Positions 52,154 through 61,167 are shown, numbered from the stretch's first letter. The stretch is DNA of 64,000 nt from Kitasatospora indigofera (GCF_014655955.1 NZ_BNBO01000031.1:39256-103255), one strand, 5' to 3'. Notes: generated by a model from the sequence alone, not told the origin. Made by a program: numbers and translations.

Positions 52154-54616
52154 ATGCCGCTCATCGACCGACTCCTCGTCCCCCGTCCCCGCAGCGCCGG
52201 GCAGGGGGAGGAGCCCGAGTTCGGCCTGCTGAGGGCCCGCTGGGCGTCGCGCGGCCTGGAGCTGACCGGCTTCGCCCGCCCGGCCGACCTGGCCACCGCC
52301 CGCCGGGGCAGCGCGCTGACCTGGCTGACCCTGCGGCGGGAGGACGGGCGGCGGCTGGGCCTGCGCACCCGGCCGTGCTACCTCCCGGAGATCACCGACG
52401 ACAGCGGCCAGAGCCTGTTCAACCACGACTGGTCCGGCTTCACCGCCGTGCTCGACCCGCGCCGGCTGCGCACCGGCGGCGCCTGGACGCCCGGCGAGTG
52501 GCAGCTCGGCGCCACGCTGTTCACCCGCCCCCGGCCCGCCCTGCTGCGCCGCCAGTACGGCCCGCTCAGCCGGCACTGGTGCGGCTCCGGGGAGTACCCG
52601 CCGGCCCGCTGGGTGGACGAGGGCGTCAGGATCCAGCCGTACTTCGAGGACGAGGCCCTGCGCCTGCGGGTCGAACGGCCCCGGGCCCGGCTCACCTCGG
52701 CCCGGCCGGCGGACGGCGGCGTCGAGCTGCGCGGCACGTCCGACCGGTGCCCGCCCGGCACCGTGCTGCGCCTGCGCCACCGCCAGTCCGGCGCCGTGCT
52801 GGACCTCCCGGCCGACGCCCGGGACGGCGGCTTCACCGTACGGCTGCCGTTCGGCCCGTTCACCGCCGACGGACGCGGCGGCGAGCCCCTCGAACACTGG
52901 GACCCGGAACTGCGGCTCCCCGGCGGCGCCGTCCCGCTGGTCGTCGACGAGCGCGGCGGCCCGGTGGCCGGGCAGTACCCGCTGGCCGTGCCCGACCGGG
53001 TGCTCTACCTCAAGCAGCTGGCCGACGGCCGGCTCCAGCTGTGCGTGCAGCCCGCGGCCGGCTTCGTCGACCGGATCGCCGTCCGCCCCGACGGCTTCGA
53101 GCTCTCCGGCAGCATTCCGCGCCCCGGCGACGACCCGCTGGAGCTGGTCCTGCGGCACAACAACGGCACCGCCGAGCTGCGCCACCCGGTCAGCCTCGGC
53201 GAGGGCGACCGGTTCCGGATCCACCTGCCGGCCACCGCCACCGACTCCGGCGGGACACCGCTGCCGCTGCGCAAGGGCGTCTGGGAGGCACTGCTGCGCC
53301 CGGCCGGCCGGCCCGGCGCCGAGCGTCCGCTGCTCGCCGCGCCCGCCGCGCTGCCCGCCCTGCCCGCAGCCACCGAGGCCGGCGGCAAGCGGATACTGCT
53401 CCAGCGGCGGTGGCACGACACCGTGGTGCTGGACTCCACGCCGGTGCTCAGCGCCACCGAGCGCAGCGCCTACACCCAGGAGCGGCTGCGCACCCGCCAC
53501 TACCCGGCCGCCCGCGGGCGCCCGCTGCGCGAGGCCGTGCTGTACGACGTCTTCGGCGGCCGCGGCTACTGCGACTCGCCGCGCGCCGTGCACGCCGAAC
53601 TGACCCGCCGAGGCGCCCGGCTGGAGCACCTGTGGACGGTCGACGACGCCCAGGCGGTGGTGCCGGACGGCGTACGGGCGGTGCGGACCTGGAGCCCCGA
53701 GTGGTACGAGGCCCTGGCCACCAGCCGTTACCTGGTCGGCAACACGCACTTCCCCGACTTCCTGGAGCGCCGGGCCGGGCAGGTCGTGGTGCAGACCTGG
53801 CACGGCTCGATGCTGAAGCGGATCGCCCACGACGTCGACAACCCCTGGCTGGCCGACCGCGGCTACCTGGAGCAGCTGGACCGCGAGTCCCCGCACTGGA
53901 GCCTGCTGGTCTCCCCCAGCGCGTTCGCCACCCCGATCCTGCGCCGGGCCTTCCGCTACGAGGGGGAGATCCTGGAGGCCGGCTACCCCCGCAACGACGT
54001 GCTGACCCGGCCGGACCCGGCGGCGGTCGCGGCGGTCCGCCGGCGGCTCGGCCTCCCCGACGGCAAGCGGGTGGTGCTCTACGCGCCGACCTGGCGCGAG
54101 GACCAGCAGCGGGACAACGGCGACGGCTTCCGGCTGGGGCTGCGCCTGGACGTGGACGCCGTCCGCCGGCGGCTCGGCGAGGACCACGTCCTGCTGGTCC
54201 GCCCGCACGCGCACGTCCGCGAGCCGATGCCCGGCGCGGGCGACGGATTCCTGTACGACGTGGGCGACTACCCGGACGTCCAGGAGCTGCTGCTGATCGC
54301 CGACGTCCTGGTGACCGACTACTCCTCGATCATGTTCGACTTCGCGATCACCGGCCGGCCGATGCTGTTCTTCACCTACGACCTGGAGCACTACCGGGAC
54401 ACCCTGCGCGGCTTCTACTTCGACTTCGAGGCCGAGGCGCCCGGGCCGCTGCTGCGCGACACCGGCGAGGTGGTCGCCGCGCTGGCCGCGCTGCCGGACG
54501 GCGCCGGCGCCCACGCCGAGCGGTACCGGCGGTTCCGCGCACGGTTCTGCGCGCTGGAGGACGGCGGCGCGGCGGGCCGGGTGGTCGACCGGATGCTCGC
54601 CCTCGGGAACGGCTGA
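52154..54616 (+). CDS. TagF-like CDP-glycerol glycerophosphotransferase family protein
   Basis: 820 residues, a paralogue of the preceding protein without the GT2 domain. Beta-rich N-terminal half (LELTGFARPADL, DHDWSGFTAVLD-like LFNHDWSGFTAVLDPRRL). C-terminal TagF domain: SPRAVHAELTRRG, VGNTHFPDFLERR, QTWHGSMLKRI with H550, LLVSPSAFATPIL, VVLYAPTWRED, LLVRPHAHV, DVLVTDYSSIMFDF. The catalytic His is present here, unlike its neighbour. ATG 52154 has AAGGG upstream; ATG 52139 is an alternative. Probable polyol-phosphate polymerase for wall teichoic-like polymer. Confidence 0.86.
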   Translation: MPLIDRLLVPRPRSAGQGEEPEFGLLRARWASRGLELTGFARPADLATARRGSALTWLTLRREDGRRLGLRTRPCYLPEITDDSGQSLFNHDWSGFTAVLDPRRLRTGGAWTPGEWQLGATLFTRPRPALLRRQYGPLSRHWCGSGEYPPARWVDEGVRIQPYFEDEALRLRVERPRARLTSARPADGGVELRGTSDRCPPGTVLRLRHRQSGAVLDLPADARDGGFTVRLPFGPFTADGRGGEPLEHWDPELRLPGGAVPLVVDERGGPVAGQYPLAVPDRVLYLKQLADGRLQLCVQPAAGFVDRIAVRPDGFELSGSIPRPGDDPLELVLRHNNGTAELRHPVSLGEGDRFRIHLPATATDSGGTPLPLRKGVWEALLRPAGRPGAERPLLAAPAALPALPAATEAGGKRILLQRRWHDTVVLDSTPVLSATERSAYTQERLRTRHYPAARGRPLREAVLYDVFGGRGYCDSPRAVHAELTRRGARLEHLWTVDDAQAVVPDGVRAVRTWSPEWYEALATSRYLVGNTHFPDFLERRAGQVVVQTWHGSMLKRIAHDVDNPWLADRGYLEQLDRESPHWSLLVSPSAFATPILRRAFRYEGEILEAGYPRNDVLTRPDPAAVAAVRRRLGLPDGKRVVLYAPTWREDQQRDNGDGFRLGLRLDVDAVRRRLGEDHVLLVRPHAHVREPMPGAGDGFLYDVGDYPDVQELLLIADVLVTDYSSIMFDFAITGRPMLFFTYDLEHYRDTLRGFYFDFEAEAPGPLLRDTGEVVAALAALPDGAGAHAERYRRFRARFCALEDGGAAGRVVDRMLALGNG

Positions 54617-54694
54617 GCCGCCCGGGGCCGGGCGCGGCGGGCCGGGCCCGGCCGACCTTCCCCGGCCCCGGGCGGCGGCCGGCCCCGGCCGGGG

Positions 54695-55249
54695 TCAGCC
54701 GCCGAAGCCGAACGTCCGCCAGGGCCGCCAGACCGCGTCGGCGTCGAAGCGGGAGATGCCGAAGCCGCTGACCGTGAAGGCCGCCTGGAAGGTCCTGGCC
54801 TTCTCGTACGCCTCGTCCAGGACGTCCGCGGCCAGGCCGTGCGCCACCGTCACGTGCGGGTGGTAGGGGAAGGCCAGCTCCCGGGCCAGCGGCCCGGAGC
54901 GGACGGCGGCCTCCAGCAGCCGGCACTCGTGCGCACCCTCCTCGACCCGGACGAAGACCACCGGGGACACCGGGCGGAAGGTACCGCTGCCCTGCAGCAG
55001 CATCCGGAAGGGCCGGTGCGAGCGGGCCACCGCCGCCAGGTGCTCGCCGATCACGGGCAGCCGGCCGGCCGGCACCTCGGTCGGCGGCAACAGGGTGACG
55101 TGCGTCGGTATGGACCGGGCGAGCGGGTCGCCGTGACCCGCCCGCGCGTCCTGGATCTCGGAGCCGTACGGCTCCGGGACGCTCACGGACACACCGATGG
55201 TGACGACCTCGGGGAGGTCGCCACCACCGGGCAGGCTCGTCAGCGGCAT
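54695..55249 (-). CDS. 2H phosphoesterase (2'-5' RNA ligase family)
   Basis: 184 residues with the two H-x-T/S motifs of the 2H superfamily: HVTLLPP (about residue 50) and HVTVAHG (about 129). Such proteins open or close 2',3'-cyclic phosphates, 2'-5' RNA bonds or related nucleotides. Its start overlaps the trpS stop by one base (TGATG), so it is translated with tryptophanyl-tRNA synthetase and might act on tRNA ends; that link is inference. Confidence 0.86.
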   Translation of the reverse strand: MPLTSLPGGGDLPEVVTIGVSVSVPEPYGSEIQDARAGHGDPLARSIPTHVTLLPPTEVPAGRLPVIGEHLAAVARSHRPFRMLLQGSGTFRPVSPVVFVRVEEGAHECRLLEAAVRSGPLARELAFPYHPHVTVAHGLAADVLDEAYEKARTFQAAFTVSGFGISRFDADAVWRPWRTFGFGG

Positions 55250-56313
55250 CAGCGCTGGGCGGGGTTCGGGCTCGCCGGCTTCAGGAACCCGATCCGGTCG
55301 TACACCGAGGCCAGGGTCTCGGAGGCCACCGCCCGGGCCTTCTCCGCGCCGACCGCGAGCACCCGGTCCAGCTCGGCCGGGTCCTCCAGGAAGCCCTGGG
55401 TGCGCTTCTGGAACGGCGTCACCCAGTCGGTGAACAGCTCGGCCAGCTCGGTCTTCAGGGCGCCGTACATCCTGCCCTCGAAGTGCGCCACCAGCTGGTC
55501 GATGCTCTGCCCGCTGAGCGCCGAGTGGATCCGCAGCAGGTTGGAGACGCCGGCCTTGCCCTCCTCGTCGTAGGAGACCACGATGCCGGTGTCGGTGACG
55601 GCGCTCTTGAACTTCTTGGCGCTGGCCTTCGGGTCGTCCAGCAGGTTGACCAGGCCCTTGGCCGAGGAGGCCGACTTGCTCATCTTCGCGGTCGGGTCCT
55701 GGAGGTCCAGGATCTTCGCCGTCTCCTTGAGGATGTAGGGCTTGGGCATGGTGAAGGTCGGGGCGTAGCGGGTGTTGAAGCGCTCCGCGAGGTCGCGGGT
55801 GAGCTCCAGGTGCTGGCGCTGGTCCTCGCCGACCGGGACGGCGTCGGCCTGGTAGAGCAGGATGTCGGCGATCTGCAGGATCGGGTAGGTGAACAGGCCC
55901 ACCGAGGTGCGGTCGTTGCCCTGCTTGGCGGACTTGTCCTTGAACTGGGTCATCCGGGCCGCCTCGCCGAAGCCGGTGAGGCAGTTCATCACCCAGCCGA
56001 GCTGCGCGTGCTCGGGCACGTGCGACTGGACGAACAGGGTGCAGCGCTCCGGGTCGAGGCCGGCGCCGAGCAGCTGGGCGGTGGAGATCCGGGTGTTCTC
56101 GCGGAGCGTCGCCGGGTCCTGCTCGACGGTGATCGCGTGCAGGTCGACCACCATGTAGAAGGCGTCGTTGGCCTCCTGGAGGTCGACCCACTGGCGCACC
56201 GCGCCCAGGTAGTTGCCCAGGTGGAACGAGCCGGAGGTGGGCTGGATGCCGGAGAGAACCCGAGGGCGGTCCTTGACCGGACCATTGACCGCTGCGTTGA
56301 CCATGCGGGCCAT
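55249..56313 (-). CDS. trpS: Tryptophanyl-tRNA synthetase
   Basis: Class Ic aminoacyl-tRNA synthetase of 354 residues that charges tRNA-Trp. HIGH-like motif GSFHLGNYLGA, AVPVGEDQRQHLELTRD at the tryptophan site and KMSKS in TAKMSKSASS. Complete length. ATG 56313 is used; an in-frame ATG lies at 56304. Streptomycetes can carry a second, indolmycin-resistant TrpS elsewhere; this locus position is that of the housekeeping copy as I recall. Confidence 0.95.
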   Translation of the reverse strand: MARMVNAAVNGPVKDRPRVLSGIQPTSGSFHLGNYLGAVRQWVDLQEANDAFYMVVDLHAITVEQDPATLRENTRISTAQLLGAGLDPERCTLFVQSHVPEHAQLGWVMNCLTGFGEAARMTQFKDKSAKQGNDRTSVGLFTYPILQIADILLYQADAVPVGEDQRQHLELTRDLAERFNTRYAPTFTMPKPYILKETAKILDLQDPTAKMSKSASSAKGLVNLLDDPKASAKKFKSAVTDTGIVVSYDEEGKAGVSNLLRIHSALSGQSIDQLVAHFEGRMYGALKTELAELFTDWVTPFQKRTQGFLEDPAELDRVLAVGAEKARAVASETLASVYDRIGFLKPASPNPAQR

Positions 56314-56334
56314 TGTTCCAGCTTCACCGACCGC

Positions 56335-57648
56335 TCAGGAAACACCTTCGGCGGAGGGCTGCGCCAGTGTGACCGCACTCACCCTCAGCCTGGCGATCCG
56401 GCGGCCCTCCACCTTGGCCACCGTCAGCAGCACGCCGTCCGCCATCCGGACGCTGTCGCCGTCCACCGGCAGCCGGCCCAGTTCCGCGACCACGTAACCG
56501 GCCACCGTCTCGTACGGGCCCTCCGGCACGGTGACGCCGGTCTCCTCGGTGAAGTCGCCGAGGTTGAGCAGGCCGTCCAGCTCCATGCCGCCGCCGGCCA
56601 GCCGGCGGGTGGTGGTCGGCTCCTGCGAGTCGTACTCGTCCCGGATCTCGCCGATCACCTCCTCGACCAGGTCCTCCAGGCTGACGATGCCCGCCGTGCC
56701 GCCGTACTCGTCGACCACGATCGCCAGGTGGTGGCCCTCGCGGCGCATCTCCCCCATCGCCTCCAGCACCCGTTTGGTGGCCGGCAGCAGCTTGACGGGG
56801 CGGGCCAGGTCGCGGACCCGGACGGCCTGCTCGCCGCGGGCCCCGTACAGGTCGCGGACGTGCACGAAGCCGACCACCGCGTCGTAGCTGCCCTCGACCA
56901 CGGGGTAACGGGAGTGCGGCGAGGAGCTGGTCTCCTCCCGCACCTCGGCCAGCAGCCGCTCGGCGTCCAGGAAGGTCACCTCGGTGCGCGGCACCATCAC
57001 CTCGCGCAGCTGGCGCTCGCCGGCCGCGAAGACGTCCGCGATCAGGGCGCGCTCGTCGCTGCCCAGCTCGGTGTTGGCCGCCACCAGGCCGCGCAGCTCC
57101 TCCGAGCTCATGCTGCCCCGGCCGGCCTTGGGGTCGCCGCCGAACAGCCGCACCATCAGGTTGGTGGAGTGGCCGAGCAGCCAGATCGCCGGTCGCAGCA
57201 CGACCGACATCACGTCGACCACCGGCGCGGCGAGCACCGCGATGGAGTCGGCCCGCTGGAGTCCGATCCGCTTGGGGGTCAGCTCGCCGAGGACCAGCGA
57301 GACGTAGCTGATCACCAGGGTCAGCCCGACCAGGGCGACCGCGTCGGAGAGGCCCGGGGACAGCCCCAGGTCGACGAAGAGCGGGGCGACCTTGCCGGCC
57401 AGCGTGTCCGCGCCGAACGCGGCCGAGAGGAAGCCCATGCAGGTCACGCCCACCTGGACGGCCGCCAGGAACCGGTTGGGATCGGCGGCCAGGTGGGCGG
57501 CCCGGGCGGCCCGTCGGGTGCCCTTGCTCTCCAGGGCCCTGATCTGGCCCTCCCGCAGGGAGATCAACGAGATCTCCGCGACGTTGAACAACCCGCCCAG
57601 CATGATGAAGACGAGGACGAGCGCGGCGTCCCCGAGGGTTTCGTTCAC
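56335..57648 (-). CDS. CorC/HlyC family protein (CNNM-type, DUF21 + CBS)
   Basis: 437 residues: DUF21 membrane domain (1-190, about four helices with AEISLISLREGQ, GVTCMGFLSAAFGADT, LVLGELTPKRIGLQ), a CBS pair (about 200-330: VMVPRTEVTFLDAE, DEYGGTAGIVSLEDLVEEVIGEI) and the C-terminal CorC_HlyC domain (MELDGLLNLGDF, TVAGYVVAELGRLP). Family members are linked to Mg/Co ion efflux or transport rather than haemolysis. GTG 57648; a TAGGAT box ends eight bases upstream, so the mRNA is probably leaderless. Confidence 0.9.
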   Translation of the reverse strand: MNETLGDAALVLVFIMLGGLFNVAEISLISLREGQIRALESKGTRRAARAAHLAADPNRFLAAVQVGVTCMGFLSAAFGADTLAGKVAPLFVDLGLSPGLSDAVALVGLTLVISYVSLVLGELTPKRIGLQRADSIAVLAAPVVDVMSVVLRPAIWLLGHSTNLMVRLFGGDPKAGRGSMSSEELRGLVAANTELGSDERALIADVFAAGERQLREVMVPRTEVTFLDAERLLAEVREETSSSPHSRYPVVEGSYDAVVGFVHVRDLYGARGEQAVRVRDLARPVKLLPATKRVLEAMGEMRREGHHLAIVVDEYGGTAGIVSLEDLVEEVIGEIRDEYDSQEPTTTRRLAGGGMELDGLLNLGDFTEETGVTVPEGPYETVAGYVVAELGRLPVDGDSVRMADGVLLTVAKVEGRRIARLRVSAVTLAQPSAEGVS

Positions 57649-57752
57649 AGTGGGTCATCCTAGGACCGTGGGGTGACTGGGCGGCATTCCCGGCGGACCG
57701 GCACAATGTTGCGGAATGCTGCACTTCCTTCTCCGCTAGCCCCCCAGGACTC

Positions 57753-59345
57753 ATGGCACGGACCGCCCCCACCCCGTCCCCCGCCCCTTCCACCGATCTC
57801 GACCCGTCCCGGCGGGCAGGCCGCCGGGCGCGGCACGGCCTGCGAGCGGTCCCCCCGCGCGGGCTGCGCGCCCTGCTGCGACAGGTCTGGGTGCTGCCGA
57901 CGCTGGCCACCCTGGCAGCGGGTCTCTTCCGGATCAGCAATCCGGTGATGTGGCACGACGAGCTGGCCACCCTCACCGTGATCCGGCGCCCGACGGTCGC
58001 GATCCTCGCGATGCTGCAGAACGTGGACGCCGTCCACGGCACGTACTACCTGCTGCTGCACTACTGGATCCTCGCCTTCGGCGAGTCGCCCGCGATGCTG
58101 CGGCTGCCGACCGTGCTGGCCATGGCGGCCGCCGCCGGCTGCGTGGCGCTGACCGGCCGGCGGCTGTTCGACGCCCGCGCCGGCCTGGTCGGCGGCCTGG
58201 TGTTCGCGCTGATCCCCAGCGTGACCCGGTACGGCCAGGAGGTCCGCAGCTACGCCTTCGTCGTGCTGGCGGCCGCCGCGGCGCTGCTCCTGCTGCTGCG
58301 CGCGCTGGAGCGGCCCTCGCTGCTGCGCTGGTTCTGCTACTCCCTGGCGGTGGCCGCCGCCGCCTACCTGCACCTGGTGTCGCTCACCTTCCTCGGCGCG
58401 CACGCGCTGGGCGTGGCGATGTGCTGGTGGCGGGACCGCCGCAACTGGCGGCTGCCGGCCGGGTTCGTCCTGGCGGCCGGCCTCGGGGTGGCCTCCGCGT
58501 ACCCGCTGGTGAAGCTGGGCGAGGTCCAGGTGACCCGGCAGCTCGGCTGGATCGCCGTGCCGAAGGCGGGCGACCTGATCACGATCTGGGGCGGGGTGTT
58601 CTGCGGCACGCTGGCGGCCGGCGGGGTGCTGCTGGCCGGCGCGCTGGCCTGGGGCACCGGCCGCAGGTTCGGGGCGCTGCTCTGCTCGACCGCCGCCGTC
58701 CTGCCGGTGGTGGCGATCTGGGTGGTCTCCCGGGTCGGCGAGACCTCCTACTTCATCCCGAAGTACATGTTCTTCGTGCTGCCCGCCTGTGCCGTGCTGG
58801 CCGGCGCCGGCATCGCGGCGGTCCGGCCCCGCGGGGTGGCGGCCGCGCTGGTCGCGCTGGGCCTGCTGGCCTCGCAGGACCAGATCGTCATGCGGGAGCC
58901 GCTGTCGCACGCCCACTACCTCTACCCCGAGCCGCTGACCCTGTTCGTCCCGCTGGACTACCGGGCCGCCGCGAAGATCATCGACGCGGAGTACCGGCCG
59001 GGCGACGCGGCGGCGTACGGGCAGCAGCGGCAGGCCGTGTGGTGGGGCGTGGACATCGGCGTGGCCTACTACCTGAACTACCTGCCGCACCACGTCAAGG
59101 TGCGCGACGTGTTCGCGGGGACGAGCGGCAAGGACCGCAACGACCTGTGGCCGACCCAGTGCCCGGACCCGGCCGGCTGCCTGCACGACGAGCCCAGGAT
59201 CTGGCTGGTCTCCAAGGACGACGGCGACCCGAACGTGCTCGCCAGCGTCTACCAGCCCGCCCAGCAGGTGCTGGAGCAGCGGTACACGATCTCCAAGGTG
59301 GACAAGGTGTCGGGCCTCACGGTCGCCCTGCTGGTCCGCAAGTGA
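57753..59345 (+). CDS. GT39-like membrane glycosyltransferase
   Basis: 530 residues, about 10-11 helices after a basic N-terminus. The first extracytoplasmic loop has NPVMWHDELATL, whose D-E pair is the catalytic signature of GT-C enzymes using polyprenyl-phosphate sugars; RYGQEVRSYAF is the second family motif. The C-terminal 150 residues are an exposed domain (VWWGVDIGVAYYLNYLP). It probably transfers a lipid-linked sugar to protein or glycan outside the membrane. ATG 57753 has AGGA upstream. Confidence 0.85.
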   Translation: MARTAPTPSPAPSTDLDPSRRAGRRARHGLRAVPPRGLRALLRQVWVLPTLATLAAGLFRISNPVMWHDELATLTVIRRPTVAILAMLQNVDAVHGTYYLLLHYWILAFGESPAMLRLPTVLAMAAAAGCVALTGRRLFDARAGLVGGLVFALIPSVTRYGQEVRSYAFVVLAAAAALLLLLRALERPSLLRWFCYSLAVAAAAYLHLVSLTFLGAHALGVAMCWWRDRRNWRLPAGFVLAAGLGVASAYPLVKLGEVQVTRQLGWIAVPKAGDLITIWGGVFCGTLAAGGVLLAGALAWGTGRRFGALLCSTAAVLPVVAIWVVSRVGETSYFIPKYMFFVLPACAVLAGAGIAAVRPRGVAAALVALGLLASQDQIVMREPLSHAHYLYPEPLTLFVPLDYRAAAKIIDAEYRPGDAAAYGQQRQAVWWGVDIGVAYYLNYLPHHVKVRDVFAGTSGKDRNDLWPTQCPDPAGCLHDEPRIWLVSKDDGDPNVLASVYQPAQQVLEQRYTISKVDKVSGLTVALLVRK

Positions 59346-59393
59346 CCGCCGCGGCGGGCGGCGGCTGACGGCCGCCGGGCAGGCCGGAGCGAG

Positions 59394-59439
59394 AACGGCG
59401 ACGGCCGGTCACCCCGCGGGGTGACCGGCCGTCGCCGTT
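59394..59439. terminator. Convergent terminator between GT39-like gene and mdh
   Basis: AACGGCGACGGCCGGTCACC and GGTGACCGGCCGTCGCCGTT form a perfect 20-bp stem, loop CCGCGG, 15 bp before the mdh stop. Confidence 0.85.
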
Positions 59440-59453
59440 GCGGGCGGTGGGGC

Positions 59454-60443
59454 TCAGATCAGGCCGAGCTCGGCGACCGCGTCGCGCTCCTCGACCAGCT
59501 CGCCGACCGAGGCGTCGATCCGGGCGCGGGAGAAGTCGGAGATCTCCAGGCCCTGGACGATCTCGAACTTGCCGTCCTTGGTGGTGACCGGGAAGGACGA
59601 GATGATGCCGGGCTCCACGCCGTACGAGCCGTCGGAGACGATGCCCATCGAGGTCCAGTCGCCCTCGGCGGTGCCGTTGACCCAGGTGTGCACGTGGTCG
59701 ATGGCGGCGTTGGCGGCCGAGGCGGCCGAGGAGGCGCCACGGACCTCGATGATCGCGGCGCCGCGCTTGGCGACGGTCGGGATGAAGTCGTTCTCCAGCC
59801 AGGCCTGGTCGTTGACCAGCTCGGCGGCGTTCTTGCCGGCCACCTCGGCGTGGAAGATGTCCGGGTACTGGGTGGCCGAGTGGTTGCCCCAGATGGTGAG
59901 CTTCTTGACGTCGTTGACGGTGACGCCGGTCTTCTTGGCGAGCTGGGCGACCGCGCGGTTGTGGTCCAGGCGGGTCATCGCGGTGAAGCGCTCGGCCGGG
60001 ACGTCGGGCGCGTTGCGCTGGGCGATCAGCGCGTTGGTGTTCGCCGGGTTGCCGACCACCAGGACCTTGATGTCGTCGGCCGCGTGGTCGTTGATGGCCT
60101 TGCCCTGCGGGCCGAAGATGCCGCCGTTGGCCTGCAGCAGGTCGCCGCGCTCCATGCCGGCGGTGCGCGGGCGGGCGCCGACCAGCAGGGCCACGTTGGC
60201 GCCGTCGAACGCGGTGGCCGCGTTGTCGGTGATGGTGATGTCGCGCAGCAGCGGGAAGGCGCAGTCGTCGAGCTCCATGGCGACGCCCTCGGCGGCCTTG
60301 AGGCCCTGCGGGATCTCCAGGAGGCGGAGGTTCACCGGCACGTCGGCACCGAGCAAGTGGCCCGAGGCGATGCGGAAGAGCAGCGCGTAGCCGATCTGGC
60401 CAGCCGCTCCGGTGATGGTGACGTTGACGGGGGTGCGAGTCAT
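59454..60443 (-). CDS. mdh: Malate dehydrogenase
   Basis: 329-residue NAD-dependent enzyme, malate to oxaloacetate in the TCA cycle. Rossmann loop TGAAGQIGYALLFRIA, substrate loop GARPRTAGMERGDLL, VGNPANTNA, TRLDHNRA and the catalytic-His motif IWGNHSATQYPD. This is the cytosolic-type long form usual in actinobacteria. Preceded by an 18-bp palindrome at 60512-60529. Confidence 0.96.
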   Translation of the reverse strand: MTRTPVNVTITGAAGQIGYALLFRIASGHLLGADVPVNLRLLEIPQGLKAAEGVAMELDDCAFPLLRDITITDNAATAFDGANVALLVGARPRTAGMERGDLLQANGGIFGPQGKAINDHAADDIKVLVVGNPANTNALIAQRNAPDVPAERFTAMTRLDHNRAVAQLAKKTGVTVNDVKKLTIWGNHSATQYPDIFHAEVAGKNAAELVNDQAWLENDFIPTVAKRGAAIIEVRGASSAASAANAAIDHVHTWVNGTAEGDWTSMGIVSDGSYGVEPGIISSFPVTTKDGKFEIVQGLEISDFSRARIDASVGELVEERDAVAELGLI

Positions 60444-60511
60444 TTTTACCTACTCCAGCGATCGCCAGTACCGCGCTCCACGCGCGCCCGACGCGCTGGA
60501 GCCGAGGACGA

Positions 60512-60529
60512 TCTCTCGACGTCGAGAGA
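60512..60529. promoter_or_regulatory. 18-bp perfect palindrome upstream of mdh
   Basis: TCTCTCGACGTCGAGAGA, fully symmetric, 69 bp before the mdh start. It resembles the long palindromes bound by MarR-type regulators; I recall TamR of S. coelicolor binding sites of this kind before TCA-cycle genes. Operator function is inferred. Confidence 0.6.
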
Positions 60530-60620
60530 CCCGGCCCAGGCTATCGCAAGCTGGGCGCGGCGCCAGCGCACGGGCCTGGCTGATACCTCACATCCCCGCT
60601 TTCCCGGCCCGGGAAAGGAC

Positions 60621-60657
60621 GATGCCGGCCCGGGACGGTGTGTCCCGGACCGGCATC
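60621..60657. terminator. Terminator after DUF3017 gene
   Basis: GATGCCGGCCCGGGAC and GTCCCGGACCGGCATC pair over 16 bp with one mismatch, loop GGTGT, about 65 bp after the DUF3017 stop (minus strand) and before the mdh promoter. A second near-palindrome, TTTCCCGG/CCGGGAAA, follows at about 60600-60616. Confidence 0.65.
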
Positions 60658-60721
60658 CGCGCCGCGCGGCGGCCCCGGGCCGCCCGGTCGGCCCGGCGGC
60701 CGGGGCCGGGGCGCCCGGTGC

Positions 60722-61147
60722 TCAGCGCCGGGGACGGCCGATCAGCTGGCCGATGTTGTCCAGCAGCGGGAACTCCAGCCACGGGTTCGGCTGGGCCACC
60801 ATGGTCAGCAGCACGATCCCGCAGCCGAGCACCAGCAGCACGATCACGTCGGTGAACCTGCTGCGCACCGCCAGCATGCCGACCTCCGGCAGCAGCAGCC
60901 GCAGCACGGCGCCCAGCAGGATGCCGCCGCCGACCACCATCAGCCCGTACTTGAAGCCGTCCTCGAAGTCGGCGAACACGGTGACCGCGAGCCCGGTCAG
61001 GACCACCGTCAGGACCAGCGTTATCGGCCACTGCCGGACCGGCAGCGGGTGGCCCCGCCCCAGCGCCGGGCGGGCGCCCTCCGGGGGCAGCGTGCCCGTC
61101 GTCCGCACCGGCCTGCGGCGGGTCCTGGCCGGTCGTCGTTCGATCAT
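60722..61147 (-). CDS. DUF3017 domain membrane protein
   Basis: 141 residues. A basic N-terminus (RRPARTRRRPVR) precedes three helices: WPITLVLTVVLTGLAVTVFAD, YGLMVVGGGILLGAVLRLLLP and VIVLLVLGCGIVLLTMVAQP. W-P-x-x-x-V near the first helix and a G-x-x-LGAxLRLxLP segment fit the DUF3017 family found beside folD and mdh in actinobacteria. It lies 20 bp downstream of folD in the same operon. Function unknown. Confidence 0.85.
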   Translation of the reverse strand: MIERRPARTRRRPVRTTGTLPPEGARPALGRGHPLPVRQWPITLVLTVVLTGLAVTVFADFEDGFKYGLMVVGGGILLGAVLRLLLPEVGMLAVRSRFTDVIVLLVLGCGIVLLTMVAQPNPWLEFPLLDNIGQLIGRPRR

Positions 61148-61167
61148 GGCCTGACCGTCCCTCGGGG

